Part shown: piece after piece, positions 6,891-14,444 of the stretch
How positions within the stretch are numbered: the stretch's first letter is position 1
Layout: the number at the start of each line of letters is the position of its first letter
Source: CAUTVF01 sp963541805
GTDB lineage: Bacteria; Pseudomonadota; Alphaproteobacteria; Rs-D84; CASDRH01
Reading direction: 5' to 3'
Length of the DNA stretch: 25,400 nt
NCBI GenBank assembly: GCA_963541805.1
Contig: CAUTVF010000006.1
Coordinates: 1-25,400, forward strand
The notes under the pieces: model-generated
What the model was told of the DNA's origin: nothing
The model's database searches: none
What the model saw: the letters and a program-made list of their open reading frames with translations, nothing else
Program-made: the position numbers and the translations under genes

Positions 6891-7063
6891 GTTGGTGCTC
6901 CTGGTTTTTGCCTGACTTTAAGACATGCACAAGGTGACAATTTTAATTCTGCATCATCATAACCAACTCCAACAGCATCAGTCGAATACATAACAGATGA
7001 ACATCCTGCAACACACACCGATACTACAGCCAAGACAGCAAATTTTTCAAAAACAGATCTCAT
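6869..7063 (-). CDS. Small lipoprotein, VirB7-like
   Basis: A 64-residue protein with a lipoprotein signal peptide ending in the lipobox VAGC (Cys21), leaving a mature peptide of 44 residues. Mature features are a CxC pair (Cys45, Cys47) and a Pro/Trp-containing C-terminus. VirB7 is a small outer-membrane lipoprotein that stabilises VirB9, in Agrobacterium through a disulfide. Here the gene heads the VirB8-like operon and overlaps the next gene by 22 bases. A strong G-rich ribosome site (GGGGG) precedes the ATG. No family-specific VirB7 motif can be read by eye, so the call depends on size, lipobox and position. Confidence 0.6.
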   Translation of the reverse strand: MRSVFEKFAVLAVVSVCVAGCSSVMYSTDAVGVGYDDAELKLSPCACLKVRQKPGAPTWASTKI

Positions 7064-7088
7064 ACAACCCCCTATCTTAATCCTGTAA

Positions 7089-7117
7089 ATAATATCAAAA
7101 AATTACTTTTCAATCAA
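7089..7117 (-). promoter_or_regulatory. Predicted sigma70 promoter of the lipoprotein-virB8 operon
   Basis: On the minus strand TTGATT (7112-7117) is followed after 17 bases by TATTAT (7089-7094). It lies in the 67-base gap after dnaB and about 25 bases before the lipoprotein start. No terminator hairpin is seen after dnaB, so read-through from the ribosomal/dnaB cluster is also possible. Confidence 0.55.
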
Positions 7118-7130
7118 GGTATAAAAGGGT

Positions 7131-8585
7131 TCAATATTCGGATTGATGCTCAGTATCAACATTTTTAAATTGACTTAACCTACCGTTAAAATATAACTCA
7201 ATATTACCAGTTGCTCCATGTCTGTGTTTAGCAACGTATATTTCAGCTAAATTTTTTACTTTTTCATATCTTGCTCTTGTTGCTTCAATTCTTTTTGATT
7301 CAACATCTTTCAAATCTTTTTCTAAATAATATTCTTCCCTGAATGTAAACATTACTATATCAGCATCCTGTTCAATAGATCCCGATTCACGCAAGTCAGA
7401 TAACTGAGGAATTTTATCCCTTGGTCTTGACCCTCTTGTTTCAACCGCACGGGACAGCTGGGATAGAGCAACGACAGGAACATTTAACTCTTTTGCAAGC
7501 ATTTTAAGGCCTCGAGTCATCTCTGATAATTCCACAACTCGATTATCTGCCTTTGATCCTCCAGGGGGAGATAGTAATTGAATATAATCAATTACAATTA
7601 ATGCCAACCCTTTTTCTTTCATTTTCATTCTTCTTGCACGTGTTCTAATTGCCGATACAGACAAGGCAGGGGTATCATCAATATAAATTGGTAGTGTTTC
7701 AATCTGTTTTGCAAAAGCTTTCAGTGATACGATTTCATCATTTGTAATTTTACCGATGCGCATATCATATGAAGAGATTCCTGAAATTGATGATAATATT
7801 TTTGCAGCTAGTTGATCGGTTGACATTTCAAGTGAAAAAAACAGGGCAGGCCCATTTAAATTTTTATCTACTCTTCCACATCTAACTTCATTCGCGACAT
7901 TATACAATAAATTTAATGCAAATGTAGTCTTTCCCATACCAGGACGACCTGCCAATACGATTAAATCTGATGGATTAAATCCTCCAATTAATTTGTTTAA
8001 ATCATTAAAACCTGTGGATATTCCGGATAATCCTTTTTTCTGTCTAGCATATTCAACTTGATCCAGTGTGTCGCTAAGCCCTATTGAAATTGGTTTTGCA
8101 TCTGTATTATCTAATCCTGTTGTTGCAAGATTATATAATTTTCGTTCTGCTTGCTCAATTTGTGTTATTGCATCACTGTCTATATTGAAATCGAATGCAT
8201 CATTGATGACTTCTTCGCCAAAACCAATTAAATTTCGCCTCAGTGCGTTATCATATATTACTTTTCCATAATCAGAGATAGATGCACCTGACACAATTGA
8301 ATCTCTCAATTTGTACAGATAGTCAATGCCACCAATTTCATTCAATTTTCCATTGCTATTAAAATAATCTTTTAAGGTTATCGGATCAGCTATATTTCCC
8401 TTTGAAATTAACTTTAAACAAGCAAAGTATATTTCTGCATGAATCGAATTTGAAAAATGTTCTGGAAATAAATAATCACTTACACGCTCAATAAGACGAT
8501 TATTTAATAAAATAGATGCCAGCAAAGCTTGCTCGGCATCAATATTCTGCGGCAATTGTCTTGGATGTTCAACACCCTGCATCAT
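7131..8585 (-). CDS. dnaB: Replicative DNA helicase DnaB
   Basis: A 484-residue RecA-type hexameric helicase that unwinds DNA at the fork and recruits primase. Residues about 10-115 are the DnaB N-terminal domain (LPQNIDAEQALLASIL start). The C-terminal ATPase has Walker A GRPGMGKTT at 213-221, SLEMS at 251-255, the Walker B strand LALIVIDYIQLL, the ALSQLSRAVETR block with the sensor Gln, and a late DLRESGSIEQDADIVMFTFR motif. Length is normal and no intein is present. The start has GGAG eight bases upstream; a second ATG follows directly. It is the last gene of the widespread rpsF-rpsR-rplI-dnaB order and ends with TGA. Confidence 0.97.
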   Translation of the reverse strand: MMQGVEHPRQLPQNIDAEQALLASILLNNRLIERVSDYLFPEHFSNSIHAEIYFACLKLISKGNIADPITLKDYFNSNGKLNEIGGIDYLYKLRDSIVSGASISDYGKVIYDNALRRNLIGFGEEVINDAFDFNIDSDAITQIEQAERKLYNLATTGLDNTDAKPISIGLSDTLDQVEYARQKKGLSGISTGFNDLNKLIGGFNPSDLIVLAGRPGMGKTTFALNLLYNVANEVRCGRVDKNLNGPALFFSLEMSTDQLAAKILSSISGISSYDMRIGKITNDEIVSLKAFAKQIETLPIYIDDTPALSVSAIRTRARRMKMKEKGLALIVIDYIQLLSPPGGSKADNRVVELSEMTRGLKMLAKELNVPVVALSQLSRAVETRGSRPRDKIPQLSDLRESGSIEQDADIVMFTFREEYYLEKDLKDVESKRIEATRARYEKVKNLAEIYVAKHRHGATGNIELYFNGRLSQFKNVDTEHQSEY

Positions 8586-8635
8586 AACTTAAACTCCATA
8601 TGGTGAACAATATTATAAAAAATTTACAATGTTCA

Positions 8636-9199
8636 CTAAATTTCTGCAACGGACGAGGTTTCTATACTACCATCAACCACATCCTTTGACAGATCATCCT
8701 TGGCATTATTCTTTTTAGAATCTTTCAGTTTTTTAATTGCATTATTTGCTTCATCTTCTGTTCTTGCCACATTTACTGTTATATTTGCCTTCACATCCGC
8801 ATGTAACACAATTTTTAAACTATAAATCCCAATCTCCTTAATCGGTGTATCAATACGCACACACTTACTATCAATTTTTATACCTTTATCATTTAGCATA
8901 GATGCAACATCTTTTGAAGTAACAGAACCATATAAATGTCCTGAATCTCCTGCTCCACGTATCATTGTTAATGACAATCCGTCTATCTTCTGAGCCTGTG
9001 TTCTTGCTTCATTAATTGCATCTGTATTTTTTTTCTCAATTTCTGCCTTTTTTGATTCAAAAAAGGAAATGTTTTCCTTTGTGGCACGCAATGCTTTCTT
9101 TAAAGGGAACAGATAATTACGAGCAAAACCATTCTTAACCTTTATAACGTCACCGATATTTCCACGTTTTTCAATCTTTTCTAATAATACTATGTCCAT
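8636..9199 (-). CDS. rplI: 50S ribosomal protein L9
   Basis: A 187-residue protein. The N-terminal RNA-binding domain shows the L9 signature MDIVLLEKIEKRGNIGDVIKVKNGFARNYLFP with the conserved G-Y/F-ARNYL. A charged connecting helix (residues about 45-80) and the C-terminal domain with GAGDSGHLYGSVTSKDVA follow. The tail after residue 150 is an Asp/Lys/Ser-rich extension beyond the E. coli length of 149, common in alphaproteobacteria. AGAGG sits six bases before the start. It follows rpsR by 17 bases and precedes dnaB by 50. Confidence 0.97.
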   Translation of the reverse strand: MDIVLLEKIEKRGNIGDVIKVKNGFARNYLFPLKKALRATKENISFFESKKAEIEKKNTDAINEARTQAQKIDGLSLTMIRGAGDSGHLYGSVTSKDVASMLNDKGIKIDSKCVRIDTPIKEIGIYSLKIVLHADVKANITVNVARTEDEANNAIKKLKDSKKNNAKDDLSKDVVDGSIETSSVAEI

Positions 9200-9216
9200 A
9201 ACAAACCTCTTTAAGT

Positions 9217-9420
9217 TTACTGATTATCTGCAACATATGGAAGTAATGCCAAAAATCTTGCACGTTTGATTGCCAATGCAATTTGTCTTTGTTTCTTTGA
9301 ACTAACCCCTGCTATTCTGCGAGGTATAATCTTCCCACGTTCGGAAATAAACTTTTTCAACAAATGAACATTCTTATAATCAATCTCTATATCTTTTAAA
9401 AAATCGCTCTTTTTAATCAT
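9217..9420 (-). CDS. rpsR: 30S ribosomal protein S18
   Basis: A 67-residue protein with the S18 core: IDYKNVHLLKKFISERGKIIPRRI, followed by SSKKQRQIALAIKRARFLALLPYV. It is slightly shorter than the usual 75-85 residues because the N-terminal Cys-containing segment is missing. S18 sits next to S6 on the small-subunit platform, consistent with the adjacent genes (2-base gap to rpsF). Its GAGG ribosome site lies inside the end of rpsF. Confidence 0.97.
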   Translation of the reverse strand: MIKKSDFLKDIEIDYKNVHLLKKFISERGKIIPRRIAGVSSKKQRQIALAIKRARFLALLPYVADNQ

Positions 9421-9422
9421 AA

Positions 9423-9812
9423 CTATACCTCTTCCGCGCCTACCACTGATGTATCTACATCATTCTTTTTAAAATTATTTTTATTATCATCTTTTTGATT
9501 CAATATTGGCGATGGAGCATCAGACAACTTCTCAATTTTCAAAATCATATGTCTTATGACATCTTCATCTAATGATAATTTACGATTCAGCTCTTTCATA
9601 CACGCAACATCGCAATTCAATTGAAACAGTATATAATGTCCCCTTTTATTTTTTTTAATAACATAAGCCAAATTACGCAAACCCCAATTCTCGGTTTTTG
9701 TAATTTCACCGTGTAATTCTGATACAATATTTTCATATTTTTTAATTGATTCAGAAACTTGAGCCGTAGTCAAATTCTGTCTCAATACGAATACATTTTC
9801 ATAAAAAGCCAT
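9423..9812 (-). CDS. rpsF: 30S ribosomal protein S6
   Basis: A 129-residue protein, MAFYENVFVLRQNLTTAQV at the N-terminus, then TKTENWGLRNLAYVIKKNKRGHYILFQ, the hallmark S6 block (W-G-x-R-x-L-A-Y). The C-terminal 35 residues are a charged, Asn/Asp-rich tail. An upstream in-frame ATG at 9839 would add nine residues, but only the ATG at 9810-9812 has a ribosome site (AGGA at 9820-9823) and gives the family's normal start. First gene of rpsF-rpsR-rplI-dnaB. Confidence 0.96.
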   Translation of the reverse strand: MAFYENVFVLRQNLTTAQVSESIKKYENIVSELHGEITKTENWGLRNLAYVIKKNKRGHYILFQLNCDVACMKELNRKLSLDEDVIRHMILKIEKLSDAPSPILNQKDDNKNNFKKNDVDTSVVGAEEV

Positions 9813-9848
9813 TTTGTTGTCCTGGTTCTTACGGTACATTTGCAGATA

Positions 9849-9876
9849 CCAATATGATACTCTACAATATGTCCAA
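9849..9876 (-). promoter_or_regulatory. Possible promoter of rpsF-rpsR-rplI-dnaB
   Basis: On the minus strand TTGGAC (9871-9876), 16 bases, TATTGG (9849-9854), 37 bases before the rpsF start. The -10 is weak. The 205-base gap (9813-10017) between holC and rpsF otherwise holds only an imperfect hairpin (TTGATAT at about 9940 pairing with ATATCAA at about 9976) without a U-tract. I see no gene in it. Confidence 0.3.
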
Positions 9877-10017
9877 ATAAATTAATCAATCATTTTCCCT
9901 ATGGTTAGATTCTGCAAGAGTTCCACAAAATCTATCTGTTGATATTAAGGATAAAACACCAACCAACAGAAAGGTTATATCAATGATATGGTAGAGAATG
10001 TATTAAATCAAGTGTTT

Positions 10018-10458
10018 TTATTCTTCTTTAATCCATTTACCATTGCTATTTTGGTTGTATGTATTACTGTTTTGAATATTTGATTTAAGAATTTCAATTG
10101 ATTCTGAATACTCAGTCTCGTTTAACGGAACAAAATATGCTACATGTTTAAAATTTTTAAAAATATCAAACGAGGTAATTTTTGAATCAATTATACATAC
10201 GACATCTGATAAATTTTTATTTGTATCTGTTGATAAAATAATTTTTGCATGCTCTGCATATTTATCGCTGTCCATTAAATGTGGAACCCAAGAAGGAGGA
10301 TTATACTCCCACAATAATTTATCAATAAAATCTAATTTTTTTTTATTATCACAGAATATCAACATCCTTTCATTTCCACAGGATGCTTTCTCAAAAAACA
10401 AATAAATTAAATTGTTCAATCTTTTACTTTGATATTTATATATATCTAATTTTTGCAT
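10018..10458 (-). CDS. holC: DNA polymerase III chi subunit, HolC
   Basis: A 146-residue protein. The diagnostic block is FIDKLLWEYNPPSWVPHLM (residues about 44-62), matching the HolC pattern LD..LW.....F.PH. The N-terminal strand, the KASCGNERMLIFCDN segment and a later strand with conserved Asp also fit. Chi links the clamp loader to single-strand-binding protein. The last 15 residues are Asn-rich. No clear ribosome site precedes the ATG, which lies 8 bases after the HIT gene, so translation may depend on coupling. Confidence 0.85.
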   Translation of the reverse strand: MQKLDIYKYQSKRLNNLIYLFFEKASCGNERMLIFCDNKKKLDFIDKLLWEYNPPSWVPHLMDSDKYAEHAKIILSTDTNKNLSDVVCIIDSKITSFDIFKNFKHVAYFVPLNETEYSESIEILKSNIQNSNTYNQNSNGKWIKEE

Positions 10459-10466
10459 TTTAAAAA

Positions 10467-10826
10467 TTATTCAAAGTTTTTATGAATCTTTCCAGCCAAA
10501 ACATGAAAATGTAAATGGAATACACTTTGATTTGCTAACGCCCCACAATTCGTTGCCAATTTATATTCATTATTTTTTAATCCTAGTGATTCTATTGCTT
10601 TTTTTGCACTTTTAAAAAATTTTCCAATTTCTTCATTTGTGGATTGTTCGATAAAATCATTTAAATCTATAACTTCTTTTTTGGGGATTATCAATTTATG
10701 TACATCTGCAATTGGATCAATATTTTCGAACATCAAAATATTTTCATCTTCATATAACTTTGTTGCTGGTAATTCCCCACGTAGAATTTTTGCAAATACA
10801 TTATTTTTATCATATTGTCTATTCAT
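10467..10826 (-). CDS. hinT: HIT-family purine nucleoside phosphoramidase (HinT-like)
   Basis: A 119-residue single-domain HIT protein. The catalytic histidine triad is HLHFHVLAG at 104-112 (His 104, 106, 108), and the N-terminal NVFAKILRGELPATKLYEDE and IADVHKLIIPKK are typical of the HinT branch. These enzymes hydrolyse AMP-linked phosphoramidates such as adenylated lysine. A GAGGGA ribosome site lies inside the end of zapA, with a one-base gap between the genes, so the two are co-translated. Length matches the family. Confidence 0.93.
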   Translation of the reverse strand: MNRQYDKNNVFAKILRGELPATKLYEDENILMFENIDPIADVHKLIIPKKEVIDLNDFIEQSTNEEIGKFFKSAKKAIESLGLKNNEYKLATNCGALANQSVFHLHFHVLAGKIHKNFE

Positions 10827-10827
10827 A

Positions 10828-11256
10828 TTAAATTCCCTCTTCTTGATTATTAATTTTAATTGATAGTTGTTGTGTTTCTTCCTTGATAGATGAGTTGATT
10901 TGTTGAATCCTATTGAGGATTTTTTCTAAAATATAAATAGTTTCTGACAATTTAAGATCGCTATCTTGCATCTGTTGATTTTGTTTTTGTTCAAATAAAT
11001 TAATTTGCTTTTTAAGCTCAGCAATATCATTTTCATAATTTGCATTTTTACTGTGAACTTTGACTGCTTCATCTGCAATCATCAGACTAATCATAAATAA
11101 CATATTACGTTCTGGTATTGAACCATATTTTTCTTTAATTATTTTTGCTTTTTTTTCTAATAAAAAGGATAAATTTCTTACCCTTTGTTCTTCGTCTTTT
11201 GAACAGGCAATTGTGTACAATCTGTCAAGTATTTTAATATCGATTGATTCAACCAT
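10828..11256 (-). CDS. zapA: Cell division protein ZapA
   Basis: A 142-residue protein. The N-terminal half fits ZapA: a first strand SIDIKILDRLYTIAC, then DEEQRVRNLSFLLEKK, then MLFMISLMIADEAVKV. The C-terminal half (residues about 75-140) is a long Gln/Lys/Glu coiled coil, longer than in E. coli ZapA (109 residues). ZapA crosslinks FtsZ filaments at the division ring. It follows a coiled-coil gene with a 2-base gap, an arrangement usual in alphaproteobacteria. Confidence 0.85.
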   Translation of the reverse strand: MVESIDIKILDRLYTIACSKDEEQRVRNLSFLLEKKAKIIKEKYGSIPERNMLFMISLMIADEAVKVHSKNANYENDIAELKKQINLFEQKQNQQMQDSDLKLSETIYILEKILNRIQQINSSIKEETQQLSIKINNQEEGI

Positions 11257-11258
11257 TA

Positions 11259-11540
11259 TTAAACCAATTTATCTTTGTTTATTATCTCTTGTAAATTTTT
11301 TTTAAGCTTTGTAACCTTCTCCCTTACAAGGGAATTATTATTAATCACAGTATCATATGATTGTTGCAAATTTTCTAATTCTTTTTTTATAACTTCATAA
11401 TCTTTGTATTCTGTGTTTATTTTATTTTTTTCTTGCAAATCCTGGATTTTTTTAGCATCTTTATACTGTATAAAATTTATATACAGTTCTTTTAATGCTT
11501 TATCTGTAGATAGGAGAAGCTCTGTTATTTTATTTTCCAT
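11259..11540 (-). CDS. Small coiled-coil protein upstream of zapA (DUF4164-like)
   Basis: A 93-residue protein, almost entirely helical, Lys/Glu/Asn/Gln-rich, with heptad-like Leu/Ile spacing from about residue 30 to 90; no membrane segment and no signal peptide. In many alphaproteobacteria a small coiled-coil gene of the DUF4164 type sits directly before zapA, and this one has the same size, position and composition. By analogy it may act with ZapA at the division ring, but no specific motif proves this. The ribosome site GAGGA is unusually close to the ATG (about 2-3 bases). Confidence 0.6.
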   Translation of the reverse strand: MENKITELLLSTDKALKELYINFIQYKDAKKIQDLQEKNKINTEYKDYEVIKKELENLQQSYDTVINNNSLVREKVTKLKKNLQEIINKDKLV

Positions 11541-11549
11541 ATCCTCAAG

Positions 11550-11578
11550 ATTTTATAGAAAAAATGTCATATGGTCAA
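11550..11578 (-). promoter_or_regulatory. Predicted promoter of the zapA-HIT-holC operon
   Basis: On the minus strand TTGACC (11573-11578), a 17-base spacer, and TAAAAT (11550-11555), close to consensus, ten bases before the first gene's ATG. The -35 box directly abuts the -10 box of the divergent rph promoter. Confidence 0.5.
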
Positions 11579-11584
11579 TATAAT
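11579..11584 (+). promoter_or_regulatory. Predicted -10 box for rph
   Basis: A perfect TATAAT on the plus strand, about 40 bases before the preferred rph start. The -35 region (TAGAAA around 11556-11561) is weak. It is back-to-back with the zapA promoter. Confidence 0.35.
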
Positions 11585-11611
11585 AATGGGTTTATAAAAG
11601 TAGTAAACAAT

Positions 11612-11618
11612 GGAGAAG
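11612..11618 (+). promoter_or_regulatory. Ribosome binding site deciding the rph start
   Basis: GGAGAAG at 11612-11618 is properly spaced for the ATG at 11625 but overlaps the earlier ATG at 11610, which itself lacks an upstream ribosome site. Confidence 0.6.
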
Positions 11619-11624
11619 ATAAAA

Positions 11625-12350
11625 ATGCGTTTTGGTAATAGAAATTTTGATGAAATGCGCCCTGTTAATTTAATGATAAATGTAAATAAGTATGCAGAGG
11701 GATCTTGTTTAGTTTCATCAGGGGATACAAAAGTTATTTGTAATGCAAGTCTAGAGAAAAAAGTACCGTCATTTTTAAAGGGTAGGGGAGTTGGTTGGGT
11801 TACTGCAGAGTATGGAATGTTACCTCGTTCTACATCAACTAGAATGGATAGGGAAGCAAAGAAAAAAGAGCAGAGTGGAAGAACAAATGAAATTCAAAGA
11901 TTGATCGGACGGGCTCTTAGATCGGTTGTTGATACAAAGCATATGGGTGGAGAATGGCAAATCATTGTTGATTGTGATGTTATTCAAGCTGACGGTGGAA
12001 CGCGTACTGCATCGATAACCGGGGCTTTTGTGGCTCTTGTTTTGGCATTTAAAAAAATGGTTGATAAAGGAATTATAAGGAGTATTCCAATAAAAGAATA
12101 TTTAGCTGCAATTTCAGCAGGAATTTATAACGATGAGTTATTACTTGACTTAGATTATAAAGAAGATTCTGGATGTATGGCAGATGTTAATTTTGTCATG
12201 ACTGAAAGTGGAAAAATTGTAGAGGTGCAAGGAACTGCAGAGGGACGTACATTTGCAGATGAGGAATTTTTTAAATTAATGGAGATGTCTCGACGAGGGA
12301 TAGGAGATTTGATAAAATTACAAAAGGATGCTTTAAAAGGTATATTTTAA
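11625..12350 (+). CDS. rph: Ribonuclease PH
   Basis: A 241-residue phosphorolytic 3'-5' exoribonuclease that trims tRNA precursors. Family blocks: the FDEMRPV start, AEGSCLVSSGDTKVICNASLE, VPSFLKGRGVGWVTAEYGMLPRST with the phosphate-site region, GRTNEIQRLIGRALRSVVD (the conserved R-x-E-I-Q-R-L-I-G-R-x-L-R), and IIVDCDVIQADGGTRTASITGA, which includes the catalytic Asp pair region. Length is typical. I place the start at 11625 rather than 11610 because GGAG at 11612 is well spaced only for the later ATG. It stands alone here on the plus strand, divergent from the zapA operon. Confidence 0.95.
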   Translation: MRFGNRNFDEMRPVNLMINVNKYAEGSCLVSSGDTKVICNASLEKKVPSFLKGRGVGWVTAEYGMLPRSTSTRMDREAKKKEQSGRTNEIQRLIGRALRSVVDTKHMGGEWQIIVDCDVIQADGGTRTASITGAFVALVLAFKKMVDKGIIRSIPIKEYLAAISAGIYNDELLLDLDYKEDSGCMADVNFVMTESGKIVEVQGTAEGRTFADEEFFKLMEMSRRGIGDLIKLQKDALKGIF

Positions 12351-12358
12351 AAATCTGT

Positions 12359-12386
12359 TTGATATATTATTAAAATGTTTTATGAT
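12359..12386 (+). promoter_or_regulatory. Predicted promoter of the yfgM-bamB block
   Basis: TTGATA (12359-12364), 16 bases, TATGAT (12381-12386), in the 63-base gap after rph. A near-perfect ribosome site GAGGTGA (12403-12409) follows before the ATG at 12414. No terminator is visible after rph. Confidence 0.45.
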
Positions 12387-12413
12387 TCATCGGTTGTCAT
12401 TTGAGGTGAAATT

Positions 12414-13127
12414 ATGAATAAAATAGCGAAAAGTAAAAATATGAGGAATAATAGAGCTGATGTGGAAAGTGCCTTTATTCGTGAGGTTAATGATGATATC
12501 TACGGGCAAAGGTTGTTAGACTTTTGGAAAAAATATCATATTTTTATTTATATTTACTTAATTGTAATTATTCTTGGGACTGCAGGATATGAGTTTACAG
12601 GCTATTTAAAGAGTAAAAGAATTGAAAGAGAGGCAATAAAATTTGAAAAAGTAATTGATGCTTTGGCCTCGAAAAATTCCGATGTGGCAGTTGCTTTGAT
12701 GAATGATTTAATTAAAACTGGTCACTATGGATACAAAGATATGGCTTTTGTTAATCTGTATTCTTATTACTTATCAAAAAATGATATTGATAATGCAATT
12801 AAGATTTTAAATGATATGCAACATAATGCATATTCGAAAAGCTATCGTCATTACGCAATTGTGCAGTATGCATATTTAAAATCTGATAATATGAAGTCTC
12901 CAGAATTGTATAAATTTTTGAAGCCTGTTTTGAAAAACAATTATGGATTTAAATATGATGCAATGTATATGATGGCGGTAAAATATATTTCAGAAGGAAA
13001 TTTAAAGGCAGCCGATAATATTATAAAATCTTTGCACGGTCATGAACATGAAATTCCAACATTTTTCCGAAGTGGTTTTGGTAAAGTTAAGACATATCTT
13101 GACATAAAATATAATGATAAAAAATAA
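12414..13127 (+). CDS. YfgM-like single-pass TPR membrane protein
   Basis: A 237-residue protein: cytoplasmic N-terminus of about 40 residues, one membrane segment at 42-57, then an all-helical region with TPR-like helix pairs (for example MAFVNLYSYYLSKNDIDNAI). The N-terminal motif FIREVNDDIYGQRLLDFWKKY is typical of the alphaproteobacterial YfgM/TPR_21 family. In E. coli YfgM associates with the SecYEG-PpiD translocon chaperone and its gene lies directly before bamB, as here (14-base overlap). The order and topology make the call fairly firm, although sequence similarity to E. coli YfgM itself is low. Confidence 0.8.
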   Translation: MNKIAKSKNMRNNRADVESAFIREVNDDIYGQRLLDFWKKYHIFIYIYLIVIILGTAGYEFTGYLKSKRIEREAIKFEKVIDALASKNSDVAVALMNDLIKTGHYGYKDMAFVNLYSYYLSKNDIDNAIKILNDMQHNAYSKSYRHYAIVQYAYLKSDNMKSPELYKFLKPVLKNNYGFKYDAMYMMAVKYISEGNLKAADNIIKSLHGHEHEIPTFFRSGFGKVKTYLDIKYNDKK

Positions 13128-14427
13128 TTTTTTTTTATATTTTTCTTGTTTTTTGATTTTATTTCTGCATGCCTGCAGCGATGCAGTGGTCCCTGGTAAG
13201 CGTGATGAAGTTTTTAAATCAATAGACTATGTAAAAGATACAAATATGCTATCTGCTGTTGTAAGCGATCCGATTACTATAAAAAATTGGCCTGTTGAGG
13301 GTGGAAATCTTAATAAATCTTGTGCCAATGCTTATGTTAAAAATGTAACCTCGTATAAATTAATAAAAAAGTGGAGCAATTATATAGAAAAATTTGATGA
13401 ATCTACGGAATATATTTCATCTCCAGTTGTTTATGAGGGCAAAGTTTTTTATTTATCTAAAAATTCAGAATTACTTGCATTTGATCTAAATACTGGGAAG
13501 AAGCTTTTTAAGCATCCTCTGTTGGATAAAATTGTTGATGAGGATATTTTTCCATCTTATGGAGGTATAGGTGTTGATAATGCAGATATATTTGCAAGTT
13601 TAGTTGATGGTAGTATTGTGTCTGTATCAATTTCTGATAATAAACCGAAGATTAATTGGTCTCAAAATATTGGGAGTGTTGGGGCATCTCCAGTTATCTA
13701 TAAAGATATTGTAATTGTTAATACAAGAAAAAATTCTATATATGCTTTGGATAGAACAACTGGAAAAATATTGTGGGTATTCAATACAGTTACAGATATG
13801 ACAACTATGTCTAAGATTGGGTCGGTTTCAATATCTAATGATAAAGTATTTGTCACTATGCAAAATCTGGAAAGTTATGTTTTGGATGTTAATACTGGGG
13901 CTCTCTTTGGTGTAGATTCTTTAATTGGCAAATCGTACTTTTCATCTCCAATGTCATTTATTAGTGCTGTTGTATCTCCTGTTATTAATAATGGAATTAT
14001 GTTGTCTGCTAATACTGATAATTTATTTAGTGCTATATCATATTCTAATTCTAAAGAAATAAATAAATTATGGACTTTACCATTTGGTACTTATGCTTCT
14101 CCTTGTTTTAATAATGAAATTGCGTTTATTGCTACATCATCAAATCAAGTATTGGCAGTAAACGCTAACAATGGAAAGATTATTTGGGATTTGAATTTAC
14201 TATCTAAGGCTGAAGATAAGGATTTTTACATTCTTGGGATTTTATTAATTAATAATAATTTAATTATAAATACTAATAAGGGGGATGTGTTTTTTATTAA
14301 TTCTGTAACCGGAGAATTTATTTCGCGTCAGCATTTATCTGATGGTTTTATTTCTTCAATTATTATAGTTGATAATAATATAATTGTTGTTGATATTGAT
14401 GGTTATATTGTTAATTATAAGTTATAA
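13114..14427 (+). CDS. bamB: Outer membrane assembly lipoprotein BamB
   Basis: A 437-residue protein with a lipoprotein signal peptide ending LFLHAC (Cys21), then a PQQ-like beta-propeller with repeated TGK-type blades: NTGKKLFKHPL, TTGKILWVFNT, NNGKIIWDLNL. The YFSSPMSFISAVVSPVI and TYASPCFNNEIAFIAT strands fit the BamB inner blades. BamB supports BamA in inserting outer-membrane beta-barrels, which in this window would include the giant autotransporter. The start overlaps the YfgM-like gene by 14 bases. The His at lipobox -2 is unusual but the Cys and hydrophobic core are clear. Confidence 0.88.
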   Translation: MIKNNFFLYFSCFLILFLHACSDAVVPGKRDEVFKSIDYVKDTNMLSAVVSDPITIKNWPVEGGNLNKSCANAYVKNVTSYKLIKKWSNYIEKFDESTEYISSPVVYEGKVFYLSKNSELLAFDLNTGKKLFKHPLLDKIVDEDIFPSYGGIGVDNADIFASLVDGSIVSVSISDNKPKINWSQNIGSVGASPVIYKDIVIVNTRKNSIYALDRTTGKILWVFNTVTDMTTMSKIGSVSISNDKVFVTMQNLESYVLDVNTGALFGVDSLIGKSYFSSPMSFISAVVSPVINNGIMLSANTDNLFSAISYSNSKEINKLWTLPFGTYASPCFNNEIAFIATSSNQVLAVNANNGKIIWDLNLLSKAEDKDFYILGILLINNNLIINTNKGDVFFINSVTGEFISRQHLSDGFISSIIIVDNNIIVVDIDGYIVNYKL

Positions 14428-14444
14428 AAAATATACATGTAATA

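Noticed and set aside
9813..9839. Upstream ATG for rpsF
   Set aside because: No ribosome site precedes it; the downstream ATG has AGGA at proper spacing and the family's normal N-terminus.
9940..9982. Imperfect hairpin in the holC-rpsF gap considered as terminator or small RNA
   Set aside because: Arms are short with a large bulge and there is no U-tract; too weak to call.
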